Positions 44,676 through 58,117 of a stretch of DNA of 64,000 bases are shown piece by piece (the stretch's first letter is position 1; each line of letters starts with the position of its first letter). Position numbers and translations under genes: made by a program. The notes below the pieces were generated by a model, which saw nothing but the letters and a program-made list of their open reading frames with translations, did no database searches and had not been told where the DNA came from. The DNA comes from Hymenopellis radicata (Eukaryota > Basidiomycota > Agaricomycetes > Agaricales > Physalacriaceae): positions 1 to 64,000 of the forward strand of contig JADNRX010000123.1 in the NCBI GenBank assembly GCA_015501595.1, given 5' to 3'.

Positions 44676-45775
44676 TTTACGTAGAGTTACATTTCTGTGA
44701 TTGCTGCGCGCGAAAGAGGAAATGATAGAGCCTTAGAGGGCCAACAAGGGAGGATCTCCATGGACCGTAACAACCAGGCAAGAATTCTATGTTGGTTTCC
44801 TGGGCCATAAGGATTATTGTGGGTACCACAATGGGCTCACATGTCCGAACTGCCCTGTCCGCCCGCCTGCGCTGTCAAGTAAAGAAAATTTGTTGAGTTG
44901 TTCGTGTGAGATTCACGTCCTGGGGTGCACTCACAGTCAGGGAAGGCAATTCATTCAAGTGTTGGAATGATGGTCCCTTTTACAATGTTTTATTTCGTGA
45001 ATGAACATCACGAAAGACCTGCAAAAGTCAAGGATTTGCATTGTTTCGAGGGTTAAAACGTTGAAGTGAGAAAACGGACAAACAGGTTCAGAGTTGGACA
45101 ATGGAAGGAAGGAAGCCGGAGGAAGCACGACGCGTTTGTTTGTCCATGTTGGGCTTGATCACGCGATCCAGACCATCTCCATGCTGCTCTCAACCTCGAA
45201 CTTCGAAGAGGCCATCAACGGTCAAGCTGCCGCTTTTCCGTTTGAATGCTTCTTCTATGCCATCACCCAGTATCAATCTATCAAGGTACCTCTACTCTAT
45301 CAAAGCAGGCTCTACCCCAAATCAGTATCAAGTTCTTCTGATGAGTTTGCAACGATGGCAAGTTGTTCTAACCGTGACGCGATTGTTTCTTGGGCGTCCA
45401 TCTGAGATGTCCGGCTTCTCGATATAGCCGACTAGTCAAAAGTTACGGGAACCTTCGCCGCTTCGCCACATGCCCCATCAACAAGTTAATCATGCTTAAT
45501 TTGCTCAGAAGGTGACATGTCAGAGCCGGATCTTGGAGAATGACATTGATCATTCTTCGAGTCCGAGCTCACAGATACCGAGCTCCCGATGCCAGAGTTC
45601 GTAATTATAGTGCAGTGCATAACAGGCTCGTCTCCAAATCATGATGAGGTTTATATTGATTCAATCCCGTGAAAGGACTCGTCTATAGACCAGACGATTC
45701 AGAATGTAAAGAAGAAGAGAGAGCGACGCGTTTATGAACACCTGATGATGGGCTTTCCTCGGGACACGGCGTGCT
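44676..45775. other. 1.1-kb region, no gene assigned
   Basis: One stretch at about 45115-45280 translates to protein-like sequence (VHVGLDHAIQTISMLLSTS, then FPFECFFYAITQYQSI) but lacks an ATG and any family match. It may be a remnant exon. The rest has no coding signal. Confidence 0.4.
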
Positions 45776-48046
45776 TTATTGACCATGGCCAGTGGTACGC
45801 GTCCTTCGGATATACTCCTTATCAGCAGGTCCCAAAGTGCTCTCAAAGTTCTCAAACACGCGTATAGCATCAATGAACTGCTGCTCGATAATTTTCTCCT
45901 TCGCTTCGCTGCGTAGCGTGATATTGCACTCGAAGGGACGTGCAGTGCACGTCAAGCCCTGCCAATCATATTCAGGACGCGAGTACGACAGAGAAATGCT
46001 GTAAGACAGACCGTGACGAAGTTCTTGATATCATAAGGGTTTCCCGCATCCTTATTTGCAGGCGCAAAGTCGAATGCCCATATCAAGTTCATCATGATGA
46101 TCGCCTATCCGAGTTATAGTCATATCAGCACGCACGTTCTGAGCAGGGTATGGACAAACTAACAAGCGAATTATTCGCCAGAATCTGCCCCGGGCAAATG
46201 CGCTATACATGTTGATCATTAGTAGAGTATCACATGTGGACCCGACGCCACTCTACTCACCCGTCCGCTCCCGAATCCAAAGTTATTTCGAAAGTTCGCA
46301 TCGTCAAACCCCTCCTTCGTACCATGTCGCGACTTGAGATATCTTTCAGGGATAAACGCCTCCGGCTCGTCGAAGGCATCTTGTCAAGGCGACGTCACGT
46401 ACGAAAATAGTTAGACGATGATCTACTTACCTGGATCATGGTAAATTCCCCCTGCAATCAGGTAGCTATGCGTAAGAACGAGTCCACTATCAGATTAGAA
46501 CAAGGGCGGGCTTACAAACATTAAGAAAGATCACCGCGCCCTTGGGTATAACATATCCTTGGTACTAAAGAACCTTCAGCGCTGTCATAACGCCAGGATC
46601 ATTGTGAGAAATGAACCTTCTGGGCCACCGTCGCGCGATGAGGAACAGTCAAAGGCGCTACGGGTCGTGTTCGGTGTACCTGCACGGGTCAGTCAGAGGG
46701 ATGTCAGTGGTACAACGATAAGTCACAAACTTCTTGAATGAAGGCCCGAGTATAGGGAAGACTATCATAGTCAGCAAGCGTTGGTGCTCGGTCGTGCCCG
46801 ACAACTCGATCAATCTCTTCTTGCGCTTTCCGCTGAGTCCGGGGTAGCTGACCAAAGCCAAAACAAGGCAGAGCAAAAAACTCGCAGTCGTGCTGGTTCC
46901 ACCCTCGACGAGAACACCCGCCAGGTATCTACACCTGGAATGAGTCGAATATCGACGCTGAAAGCTGAATACCCACGCAATCTGATCTCGACTCAACGCC
47001 AGCTCGTCCTGTTGTCGAATCAATTCCTCCAAATAACAATCATTCCCCTCGCCACGTTCCAGTCGTTCCTCACACTCCCGCAACGCGGTGTAGTGCAGCT
47101 TATGCTGCATCCTGCGCAATTCCCTGGACTCCTTCTTCCATGGCGCCAAGAACTCCGGTAAGTACTTGAGGATCGGGACCATATCGACCGGGGTGCGCTC
47201 CCGGAGCAAGATAGGTGTCCCAGCGTTCAACGAACTCGTAGAACAATACCGTATGCTCGGACTCGTAACTCGGAGAACGCTTCCCGAGGACGACGGAGGA
47301 GATAACAGAGTCCGTGTAGCGCCGAATGTGATTGAAGAATGCCTGACAGTGACATGATGCAAATCAGTTTTCGGCGTGCATTGAAGGAGCGTCCCACAGA
47401 CCTCGGGCTGTTTCATAAAATCGTACATCAACTGTGTCGCCTCGGCATGTTGGATGGGAAAATGACGCGCTGATGCCTGCGGGGTTAATACGGCCTGAGC
47501 CCCCTTCCGAAGCGCGCGTCCAAGGTCGTCTGACTTGGTCAAAATCATGTAGGTGGTTAATCAGAGAATTTAACGAACCGTAGTTGCGCAAAGCGAGGTG
47601 CATGCCATCCGTGACGAGGTCCGTAAGATAGGATGCAGGGCGATCAGCAGTAGCCCAGCTCTGCTGGTCTAAGAGCTCTTTGACGGCGGTCGCACTCGAA
47701 AGAACTATAACCGTGCCAGAACCCAATTTTAACTATACATCCTTCTAGTCAGAGCGCGCCATAATTGAACGAGACGCTAAACGTACAGAATATATGCTGC
47801 CATATCGAGCAGCCCAGTCCGTCAGCCTATACATAGGTGAGAGACGAGACTAGGACATGACTTGATCATTGTCGAAACGTACTTGAGATATGCGTACTCC
47901 TTTGGGAAATCAAGAAGATTCCCTAACAGTGGTATCGTCGGTGGTCCAGGAGGCAGGCCCTTTTCACGTCGGCCGGTTTTCAGGAGACTGAAATAAGCGG
48001 CAATAGCAACAAAGACAAGGGAGGCAGTCGCCACGTATGCGTCCAT
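45776..48046 (-). pseudogene. Cytochrome P450 with several frame breaks
   Basis: The intact family member would be a haem monooxygenase anchored in the ER. The start MDAYVATASLVFVAIAAYF gives the membrane anchor and GLPPGPPTIPLLGN the hinge. The I-helix region reads [19 protein letters not shown]. The haem loop FGFGSGR|RICPG is split by an intron near 46255. The end is YDWQGLTCTARPFECNITL and GHGQ. Most introns are recognisable. One base is missing near 47188-47194 (GAH/PPVDMV), one near 46845-46850 (before [12 protein letters not shown]), and a TAG stands before YQGYVIPKG at about 46566. Three independent defects suggest a dead gene; sequencing error would need three coincidences. Confidence 0.72.
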
Positions 48047-48049
48047 TGG

Positions 48050-48524
48050 CGAAAGGGAAGAGGAAGAAGACGGTTCTTTTATGCTTAATCGGATAGCTAA
48101 TATAGCGTGTTCTTCCTCGGTTCCTGGACGATTCATTTAGTGCTACTGAAGAAGGCTTTCTTCGCTTCTAAGCCGAAGGAAAAGATGAACTGAAGGCGCA
48201 TGAGTACATGTATAAGCTAGACTGGCAGCGCGATCCTTACCTGTCTCAATTTCGAGTCCCAAATGCGACGTGCTTTCAATGAGTCGAAATATGGTGTCCA
48301 AGTTTGTGGGTCAACCGAGGCGTAACTCCGTCTGTGACAGCTATCATATCTGACTGAGCGCAACCTTGGTAAAAGTGTTCATAATAGAGATACGCACCGA
48401 TGCCCTCACTAGATCCACCTCGCCTCCTCAGTCCTGACCCAATGCCACTTGGTTCTTCGCTCAGTACTTCCGCAAATTTAGTACAGGAATGGCGGGTCTA
48501 TGATTTGAGATATGTTGTACAAGC
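48050..48524. other. Intergenic with a GST-tail duplicate
   Basis: It contains, at about 48307-48340, a copy of the last-exon sequence of the adjacent GST (minus strand reads AVTDGVTPRL against AVTDGVTSRL in the gene). No other coding signal. Confidence 0.55.
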
Positions 48525-49393
48525 TTATTCGTAGCTTAACCGAGACGTAACTCCATCTGTAACAGCCAACCAACTAGGCCTAGCTCTAATATCCTTAAAC
48601 CACCTTTGCCAAAACCATCAGTCCCGTTCCATCCGATGGAAAGTATCCTCACATACCTAGTAACATTCGGCTTCTGCGTCATAATATCGCTCCCAGCAAG
48701 CCCGAGCATAACGCCCCACGTAAGATGATACAGATCCGCAAGAGTGACATTCTAAAATGCGGATCAACGTCGTGCAAATCATCTCGCCTTGACCCCGGAA
48801 ATCACTCACATCCCCAGCAAGATATGCTTGTTTACCGAGAATGACATCGTACGCGTCTAGCTTGATCGATAACTTGGCGATTGCCTTCTCGAACACTTTC
48901 ATGTCGACGGGTTGTTTCAACAAACTGCGACAACAGTCAAGTACGCTGCCAAGTAAATATGTACACGGTGGACTCACGGTCGGATGAGCACTTCATAAGC
49001 AGCCTCGCCGGCGAATGGATCCCAGTTGCACAGCTCGATTGAGCATGCCTGTTCGTAGAGCGCGATCTCGTTGAGGTCGTCATGAGGCGCGAGCTCGGTA
49101 CCTTGTCCGCGGTATTTCTCCTCGAGGTAGCGGCATATTGCCCGACTTTCGTAGAGGATGAAGCCGTCGTCGTCCTATCGTCGCGCATTAGCACAATGTG
49201 ATCGACCGATGAGCGAACTCACAATATAAGGAACCTCCGCGAAGGGCTGAATAGCCTTGAACACGGCCGTCTTGTGCTCCCCAGTAGCCAAATCAACGTT
49301 CACAAACTCGTACGGTATCTTCTTCTCAATGCACACCATAGCCACACGCTTCGTGCAGGTCGAGAAAGGCGCGCCGTAGAGTTTGAGAACCAT
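48525..49393 (-). CDS. Glutathione S-transferase, phi-like
   Basis: A cytosolic detoxification enzyme that conjugates glutathione to electrophiles. Start MVLKLYGAPFSTCTKRV at 49393, with the Ser of FSTCTKRV in the active-site position of phi-class enzymes. IPYEFVNVDL and AEVPYI belong to the thioredoxin fold. DDDGFILYESRAICRYLEEK carries the glutathione-binding ESRAI. The C-terminal helical domain (LDAYDVILGKQAYLAGD, NVTLADLYHLTWG, RWFKDIRARPSWLAV) ends RLSYE-TAA. About five exons with GT-AG introns (for example 49172-49221 and 48600-48655). Length about 210-215 residues, normal for the class. The frame is intact. Confidence 0.85.
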
Positions 49394-50100
49394 CGCAAAG
49401 CTTGGAGCTTGATACAACATCGATCCAAATCAATGGCGTTATTTATACTTGCCCAAGGAGATCGCGGTAAATCGCATTTTGATGGTAAGTCAATGACCGC
49501 CGCATAAGAAGTCGACGTACGGCAGGATATCTATTGACTCCAAGTGAGCAAGAACCCCAGTCCTAGAAAGTAAAGGTACGAAAAACCTGAATTTTCACGA
49601 GGCGTTCAATTCGAATCTCATCATTTTCGGTCACCGCTGAGGAAAGCAGGGAAGAGACAAAACAAACAACCTGACTGTATTCAAAGCAAGCGCGCTTGTT
49701 CAGAAGTCAGCACGATAGAGCCCTTTCCATGACGGCCGGTGTTGTATCTACAAGACGATCTTATTCAGCCGCCTGACGGAGAGATTCAATCAACCATGGG
49801 CCACATACAGTCCTGGTATTTTTCTCTCCTTATGAAGGTCCCCAGAAATACGTGTCATCGTGTTTTAAGTGGGGCTCATTCGCAAGCATACCTGCCTCGG
49901 AAGACTGTGGCAATCCACATGCATAGTCGCGCTGCAGCTACCCCAAGAGAGCATCCACGGTTCTGGAGCACCTGCAGCGGTGATACCAACACGTCGAGAA
50001 AGCCTGTCGCAAGTGCGTCCAATCATGATGGGATGGTCATCGAATAAACTGTTGATAGCATGTGGTGGTATGCATCCATTCCCTAGATAACCGTACAGAT
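49394..50100. other. Intergenic, GST promoter and unassigned sequence
   Basis: 707 bp. Short frames only; nothing with family resemblance or splice continuity. Confidence 0.4.
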
Positions 50101-50770
50101 CTACATTAATACAAGGGCAACGGTTGAGACAGCAGTCACGCCCATCAGGGCGTACCCTGTGCTGTACGCGCCCTTCACATTAAGAACTAAGTCAAGTAAG
50201 TACAAGAACGACGCCAGAAAGCATGGATAACATACATTTCCCCGCATCCCACACCAAATGTCTGATCCCATTGTAAGAGTGGTAGGCGAAAGGGAACGCT
50301 AGGAGCGTCTTTGCGCCATACTTGACCACCTCCGGTAGTCCAGCGACAAATTCGACGATATGCGCGCTATCAAATGTGCCCGGCGCAATGAGGTAGGCCA
50401 GGGAGAAGCTGTAGAGCAAGGCGCCTAACGCCAGACCAGTTGCACGATGTGCGCCAGAGAGGACGGACGGAAGTGGGTGGCGGTAAATAGTCATGTGGGG
50501 ACTGGTGGGACGCTGCAAGCGCTGCTTGTTGAGAATCTCAACGGCTGATGAAGGAGGCAGAGATTCCGTCTGGATTGACCTGCTAACCGGATCAGCCTGA
50601 GGACTGTATGCGGGGTAACGTTGCTCACCGTTTGGCGATTACATTAGCCTGTAATCGGGCTACAAAATTCAGTCAACTTGCTGTCAGTTTTGTTGAAGAA
50701 GCTCACCAAGCCTTGGAGCAAACACTGCCCGTCTAAGCGCAGGGCTCATGCCAATTCGCGAGGTGATCAT
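50101..50770 (-). CDS. SDHC: Succinate dehydrogenase cytochrome b560 subunit (complex II subunit C)
   Basis: It anchors SDHA/SDHB to the inner mitochondrial membrane, binds haem b and forms the ubiquinone site. Exons 50770-50707, 50659-50629, 50582 to about 50238, and a last short exon to 50101, with introns of 47, 46 and 49 nt. The first two exons encode a basic presequence (MITSRIGMSPALRRAVF...). The mature part begins near RPTSPHMTIYRHPLPSVLSG, with the family motif SGAHRATG, three membrane helices, and HSYNGIRHLVWD containing the haem His. It ends VSTVALVLM-TAG. It is the parent of the presequence copies at 54716-54924, 56583-56727 and 58950-59170. Confidence 0.92.
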
Positions 50771-51272
50771 GGTGTTCGGATAAGTACGGAAGCGGCGCCG
50801 AATCCCGATGAAACCTCGGTCAGTGTCACATGACCTCTACGGGTCCTTTCTGAGTTCTCATCTTGCCCTCTAGAGTCTAAGTATGGAGTCCTGCAGTACA
50901 CGCAGACCTTGGCAGGCACCCATATTACATGTCAGAGAAACATACTTTGATCAATAACGCTAATGTGGTAAACTCCCCGCCACCAAAGGTTATAGAGCAA
51001 ACACATTACATACGAACATACGCTCTCATACCCTTCCCCGGACCTTCGACCACTCATACACCCAACGCTCGGCCTCATTCCAAATATCCCCGCGTGGTCC
51101 CTCGCCTCATCCTATCATCCCCCGTCCGTTGATCGTGTAGTTGGGTGGGAAACCTGCTTCCCAAAAAGGAATAGAACATCGCCAACCAGATGCCAGCGGA
51201 CTAAAAAAGGCCTCCGTTTCCCTGGGCAGGCGCCTTAAATTGGAGATTAGTGGACGCCCCATTACATCTCTA
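50771..51272. promoter_or_regulatory. Divergent promoter SDHC / FAD monooxygenase
   Basis: 502 bp between head-to-head starts. Blocks such as TCACATGAC, TAACGCTAATGTGGTAAACT and GCTCTCATACCCTTC recur in the duplicated zone (about 54960-55160 and 57660-57860), so the promoter was copied along with the SDHC presequence exons. Confidence 0.65.
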
Positions 51273-53710
<2,438 letters not shown>

Positions 53711-53853
53711 ATCGACATGCAGGAAACGTGGTCTTCCCCGAGAATGGCTGGACTCTGAGGAAATGGGCGAACGAGCAAAGCAAATCGTTATTACCGACGA
53801 AATGAAAGATGATACAAAGTTACAGAAGGGTACAGCAACCGTTATTTAAAAAT

Positions 53854-54924
53854 TCATATTCCCACAACCGTCTTGAATGCTTCAAAACAGCTCAGGATCT
53901 GGCGTCTACTATCCAAAGGCATCATCCCCTCACTCTGCCGCTGAGCGGGCCGCGGAACAGGCGGCTGACAAAATGTCACAGTGGTGATGTCTGGAGGATG
54001 TGTACCATCTCGGATATGGGTTGACAGCGTCTCGGTGACAGGAATTTTGAAGAACGTCGGGGATGTGCCGGCCATAACGATTCCGGGCATGGCCTACGGA
54101 ACAAGATTAGACTACATATGCCAGGATCAAAAAATCCAACACAACTAACCTTTGTCGACAACAGATCTAATCCAACTGCCCTCCTCTTCGTGTTATTCTC
54201 TGTAAATGCGGCTATGGCCTTGGCAACAAGTTGAGCTTGCGCATCAATGACGGGATCTTCACCCTCGATATACTTGTCCTCTTGAACAAGGAGGAGGACC
54301 TCCTCAGAATGGCTATCAACGATGCAGGCAGCGGCCGTTCCGGCATGCCTATATTCTCCACATATGAGGAGATGGAGGGGCCTCCGACCACATGCCATCC
54401 AGGGTCGGGAAGTATAGCCCATGAGCTTGAAAAGCGCAACGACGAATTCAGGAACATCGGAGTGACGGGTGCGCATAGTGATCAGCTCGAGGTAAAGGAT
54501 CAGCTGTGCATGACGGTCTTGTAACATAGCTTTAGCATCGCGAACATTAAGTAGCTCTGCATCGACCACTGGTTCGGGTAACTGCCCGACGCCAAAAAAT
54601 GTGAGCGCATTCTGTTCTCGAAGGTGGATGTTGTACGACTCCAGGTCGTTCAAAGTCCACTGGCAGCTCTCGGACTCGGCGACGTGACGACGACTGAACG
54701 AACGCTGCACGTTGAGAATGTCGATTGGCCTACTGACCGGATCAGCCTGAGCACTACATGCGGGGTAACCTTTCTCACCGTTGGGCGATTACATTGGCCT
54801 GGTATCGGGCTCAGTGCGCAATTCAGTCAAGTTGCTGTCAGTTTTGTGGAAGGAGCTCACCGAGTCTTGGAGAAAACGATGTACGTCTGAGCGCAGAGAT
54901 CATGCCACATCGCGAGGCGATCAT
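53854..54924 (-). CDS. Chimeric protein A: SDHC-type mitochondrial presequence + nuclease-like domain
   Basis: Exons 54924-54861, 54809-54779, 54732-54150 and 54093-53854 join in frame into 305 residues. Exons 1-2 (MIASRCGMISALRRTSF...ARYQANVIAQR) equal SDHC exons 1-2 in length (64 and 31 nt), phase and sequence, and the first two introns are also homologous. From exon 3 the protein is unrelated: CQWTLNDLESYNIHL, FKLMGYTS, HLLICGEYRHA, then ACIVD (D171)...VLLLVQEDK (E183-D184-K185), AQLVAKAIAAFTENN, PGIVMAGTSPTFFKI and MMPLDSRRQIL...FKTVVGI. The Asp...Glu-x-Lys spacing plus a following Gln helix resembles PD-(D/E)XK nucleases (inference). Targeting to mitochondria is predicted from the presequence. 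This is the best-preserved of three copies. Confidence 0.75.
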
Positions 54925-55371
54925 GGCGGTTGAGGGTGTTGAAACGCTTCGAGTCAGCGACCAATCACATGAGAAACGCTCCCTGTCACATGACCGCTCC
55001 GCATCTTGCATTTTTGCATCAACCGCGAAGCGAGCTGGTCATGAGCCTAGCATCCACCCAACCGCCACCCAAAGGTTACAGAGCAAACCAAGAGCAAACG
55101 GTGACACATCACATAAGAAAACACCGCTCTCATACCCTTCTTCGGACCTTTGATCGGCCCAGTAAAAAGAAACCGTCCTCTCCTCTGAGTCCATCCTCGA
55201 GCCGACCCCCGTCTTCCCCCGCCAATGGCACAGCCGCATTTTCACTTCCTTTGGTGCCCTTGGTTCCCTCACGCTCTTTCGCGTCTACCTCCTCCCATAC
55301 ATTCGTGCCCACAGCCTCTACAATAGCACGGCGGTTGGTCTCCATTCCGCGCGACCTCTCCGGTATGACTC
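54925..55371. other. Copy of the SDHC/FAD-monooxygenase promoter
   Basis: From about 54960 to 55160 it aligns with 50790-51050 (TCACATGACCGCTCCG, GGTTACAGAGCAAAC, GCTCTCATACCCTTCTTCGG). The rest up to 55371 is Ser/Pro-type low-complexity sequence without a start. Confidence 0.6.
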
Positions 55372-56456
55372 ATGAAGTATGGTGTCGTCATGGGCTATTG
55401 CAGCAGGAGAAGATATACTGACAAGTGTCTCCTTCATATTGTGTTGACGGCGAGACGAAGCATTGTCTGGTCCCTGCCAGTGTGGCGCGTCGTCGTTAAA
55501 CCCTCCTTCCCTCGCTGGATCCTCTTCATTGGCACTCTTCCAACAATCTCTCTGATCAAACCAAGGACTGACGGTGTATTCGCGGATTACTTGATTGCAA
55601 GCGCCATCGTCGCCTTCATCCTGACGGCATCGGACCTAATTCTCCTCTCACAGCCCCAACGAGAGTTTCGCTGGATACGGCAGAAGGATGCGTCCATTGA
55701 GAATGCGTCTTTGGGCGCGCGAGCGAGATGGGGAGTACGCCTGCTATCTAGCGCGCGCGGTGTGGATGGAGCCACGAGCCGGGTTTATTCCATACAGACG
55801 TGCCTCCGGGAACGTCTCGTCTTTCCTTTGTCGCAAAGAAGATCCCCACCACGCGCCTCTGGGCACTGAAAGTAGGCTTGTCTGCATTATACATCATGCA
55901 CTGCACGACCATGGCATGGGAAATTGGGGGCATGTTCTTTTGGCTATTGGCGATCCAATCGAATGCAGAGAGCTTGTCCATAACGCTATCAGCCTTGTTT
56001 CGGTGACGCTGCACCTCTCCCGCCAGAAGACTGGTCTTCGGCATGTGGATATTGGCGCGACGCGTATACGCTTCGCGAGTTTTTGGGGTAGGTTCGTCTT
56101 CTTCGTAGTTCCGACATCGTTTCCACCGAGCCCGTAGACGAACATGGCGTCAATGGCTACGAAGGGTGAGCAGAGATTTACAGAGGTTTCAATATGACTT
56201 ACAATCTATACAGTTCCTTTCCGCGCATGACAAGTTCGTGGCACGAAGAGTGCTCTGTCTTAAGGCAGGATCGAAGGTGGCGTCCCTATACACCGCCTTC
56301 TTCCTATCCGGAGTGATACACTGCGCCGGAGAATACGTCGTTGGACTACCCCATGTGATTCTTTCTTCTTCTCCAAGCATTACTAGCAGGGCGGTTTTGC
56401 CGGTGGAGTGGTACGCCCTAGTAGCAATGAGCGTAGTCAGAGAATGTATGCCTTGA
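55372..56456 (+). pseudogene. Decayed MBOAT acyltransferase paralogue
   Basis: It matches the gene at 43432: VVKPSFPRWILFIGTL, FILTASDLILLSQPQREFRW, LGARARWGVRLLSSARGV, then a frame change (GTSRLSFVAKKIP) and FLSAHDKFVARRVLCLKAG, AFFLSGVIHCAGEYV, VLPVEWYALVA. About 100 residues of the middle are lost or scrambled, and the N-terminal Met and helix are missing. One intron (about 56166-56213) is conserved in position. The stop is at 56456. Confidence 0.75.
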
Positions 56457-56582
56457 GATGGTTTTGAGAATCTATAATACCGGTCAAATATGCGGGGAAG
56501 GAAGTATATACTAATCCTCTCTTATGGATGTCTGAGAGTGCTCTGAGGTTCATGTGATTGGCAGACAACCTCTCCGTCCACC

Positions 56583-57583
56583 ATGATCACCTCGCGACTT
56601 GGCATGAGCCCTACGCTTAGACGGATAGCGTTTACTTCAAGGCTTGGTGAGCTCGCTCAACATGACTGACGACACATTGACTCAATTCTGTAGCCCGAGT
56701 ACAGGGTACTGTTATTGCCCAACAACGGCGAGCACGCACGGTGACTCCATGCAGCGCTCCGGCTGACCTGATTCGCAGACCATTCCAGACCTCCCCGGTC
56801 CTCGAAAATCGCAGGAAGAAACGCGCCAGCGATCCGCGCCCCAAAGATGGCGGCTGCTGGACCCGCAAAGACCTGGAGTCTTACAATATCCACATTGAGG
56901 AACAAGATCCCCTCACCTTCTTCGATCTACAAGAGCTCCCAGAACCCACGGTTACTACCGACTTTTTAAACTCTACCTCTGCTTCCGATTCCTTCTATCT
57001 CGAGCACGCTAACGCTATGCCTGGCACTGGTGAACCAGAATTCGCTTTGATGGCTGTTGTTGTCTTTGCTGGCGAGCTTTTTAATATCATGGGCTATACT
57101 CCGAGTCATGAAACCCGGACGGCGCACAGACACCTGGACTTTCATTTCCGCATATGTGGCAAATTGAAGCATGCAAGGGCTGACATCTGCATTGTCGATT
57201 TTGTTCAGGACAGTATCCTCCTCCTTGTTCGGGAGGACAAGGGCCAGGGTCAAGAGCCCAATACTGATGTACAAGCCCAACTTGTTGCTGCCGCTGTAGC
57301 TGCATTTACCAAGAATAACATGAATAGGAGGGCAGCTGGACTAGATCTGTTGTCGGAAAAGGTGTTGTGTTGGATTTTTTGATCCCATATGTACTCTAAT
57401 CTTGTTCCCTAGGTCATGCCCGGCATTGTTATCGCGGGCACATCACCGACGTTCTTCAAAATTCCCGTTAGCAAGTCATTATCAAGCCATATCCGAGGAG
57501 GTACATATCCTCCAGACATCACCACCGTGACGTTTTGTCAGCCACCTGTTCCGCGGCCCGCTCAGCGGCGGAGGAGGGGATAG
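56583..57583 (+). CDS. Chimeric protein B: SDHC-type presequence + nuclease-like domain, C-terminus clipped
   Basis: Exons 56583-56646, 56694-57361 and 57413-57583 give 300 residues. Exon 1 (MITSRLGMSPTLRRIAF) is the SDHC presequence copy. The counterpart of SDHC intron 2 (56728-56778, 51 nt) now starts GCGAGC and is in frame, so it is either read as 17 codons or spliced with a GC donor; both keep the frame. The domain follows as in copy A: CWTRKDLESYNIHI, FNIMGYTP, FRICGKLKHARADICIVD...LLLVREDK, AQLVAAAVAAFTKNN, MPGIVIAGTSPTFFKI. One base is missing near 57565-57575, so translation ends RRRRG-TAG and the conserved last 25 or so residues (PLDSRRQIL...TVVGI) lie in another frame. Confidence 0.65.
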
Positions 57584-57639
57584 TGCCTCTGGATAGCAGA
57601 CGCCAGATCCTGAGCTGTTATGAAGCATTTAAGACAGTT

Positions 57640-57860
57640 GTGGGAATATGATTTTTTTATGACCGCTCCACATCCTTTCTCATCTTGTCCTCTATGGATT
57701 TCTGCAGTAAGTACACTTGGGGGTTTGATCCATAACGCTAAGCTGGTAAACTCCCGCCATCGATAACCACCCCCGCCCAAAGGGTTACGGAGCAAACAGC
57801 GACACATTCCATACGAAGACACCGCTCTCACTGTACCCTTCTTCGAACCTTTGACCGGCC
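57640..57860. repeat. Second copy of the SDHC promoter segment
   Basis: GACCGCTCCACATCC, TAACGCTAAGCTGGTAAACTC, AAAGGGTTACGGAGCAAACA and CTCTCACTGTACCCTTCTTC align in order with 50836-51040 and 55000-55160. It is not followed by an intact gene start. Confidence 0.65.
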
Positions 57861-57939
57861 CAGTACAAAGAGGGCTGAGGCAAATTGAGGCTGATCGAGG
57901 CTGAGCGATGCAAACGTCGATGGAGTGCGTCGATATTTG

Positions 57940-58117
57940 CGACACCGATCGAGGCAAATCTCGCAGCCAGTCACTGATGCTGGACTCTGAGGAAATGGGC
58001 AAACGAGCAAAGCGAAGCGTTCAAATTACCGACGAAATGATGATGATACAAAGTTACAGCGGTGCGTTGAAGGGAATATTTGATGTTGTGCTTACAGGAG
58101 TCCAATATCAGGAAAAA
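57940..58117. repeat. Copy of the 3' flank of the FAD monooxygenase
   Basis: GAGGAAATGGGCAAACGAGC and TTACCGACGAAATGATGATG repeat 53756-53815, directly before chimera C, just as the original flank stands before chimera A. This shows that the block of monooxygenase end plus chimera was duplicated as a unit (about 53740-54960 to 57940-59170). Confidence 0.65.

Noticed and set aside
45094..45405. Possible small gene (VGLDHAIQTISMLLSTS)
   Set aside because: No ATG, no intron structure and no family; kept only as a note in the gap entry.
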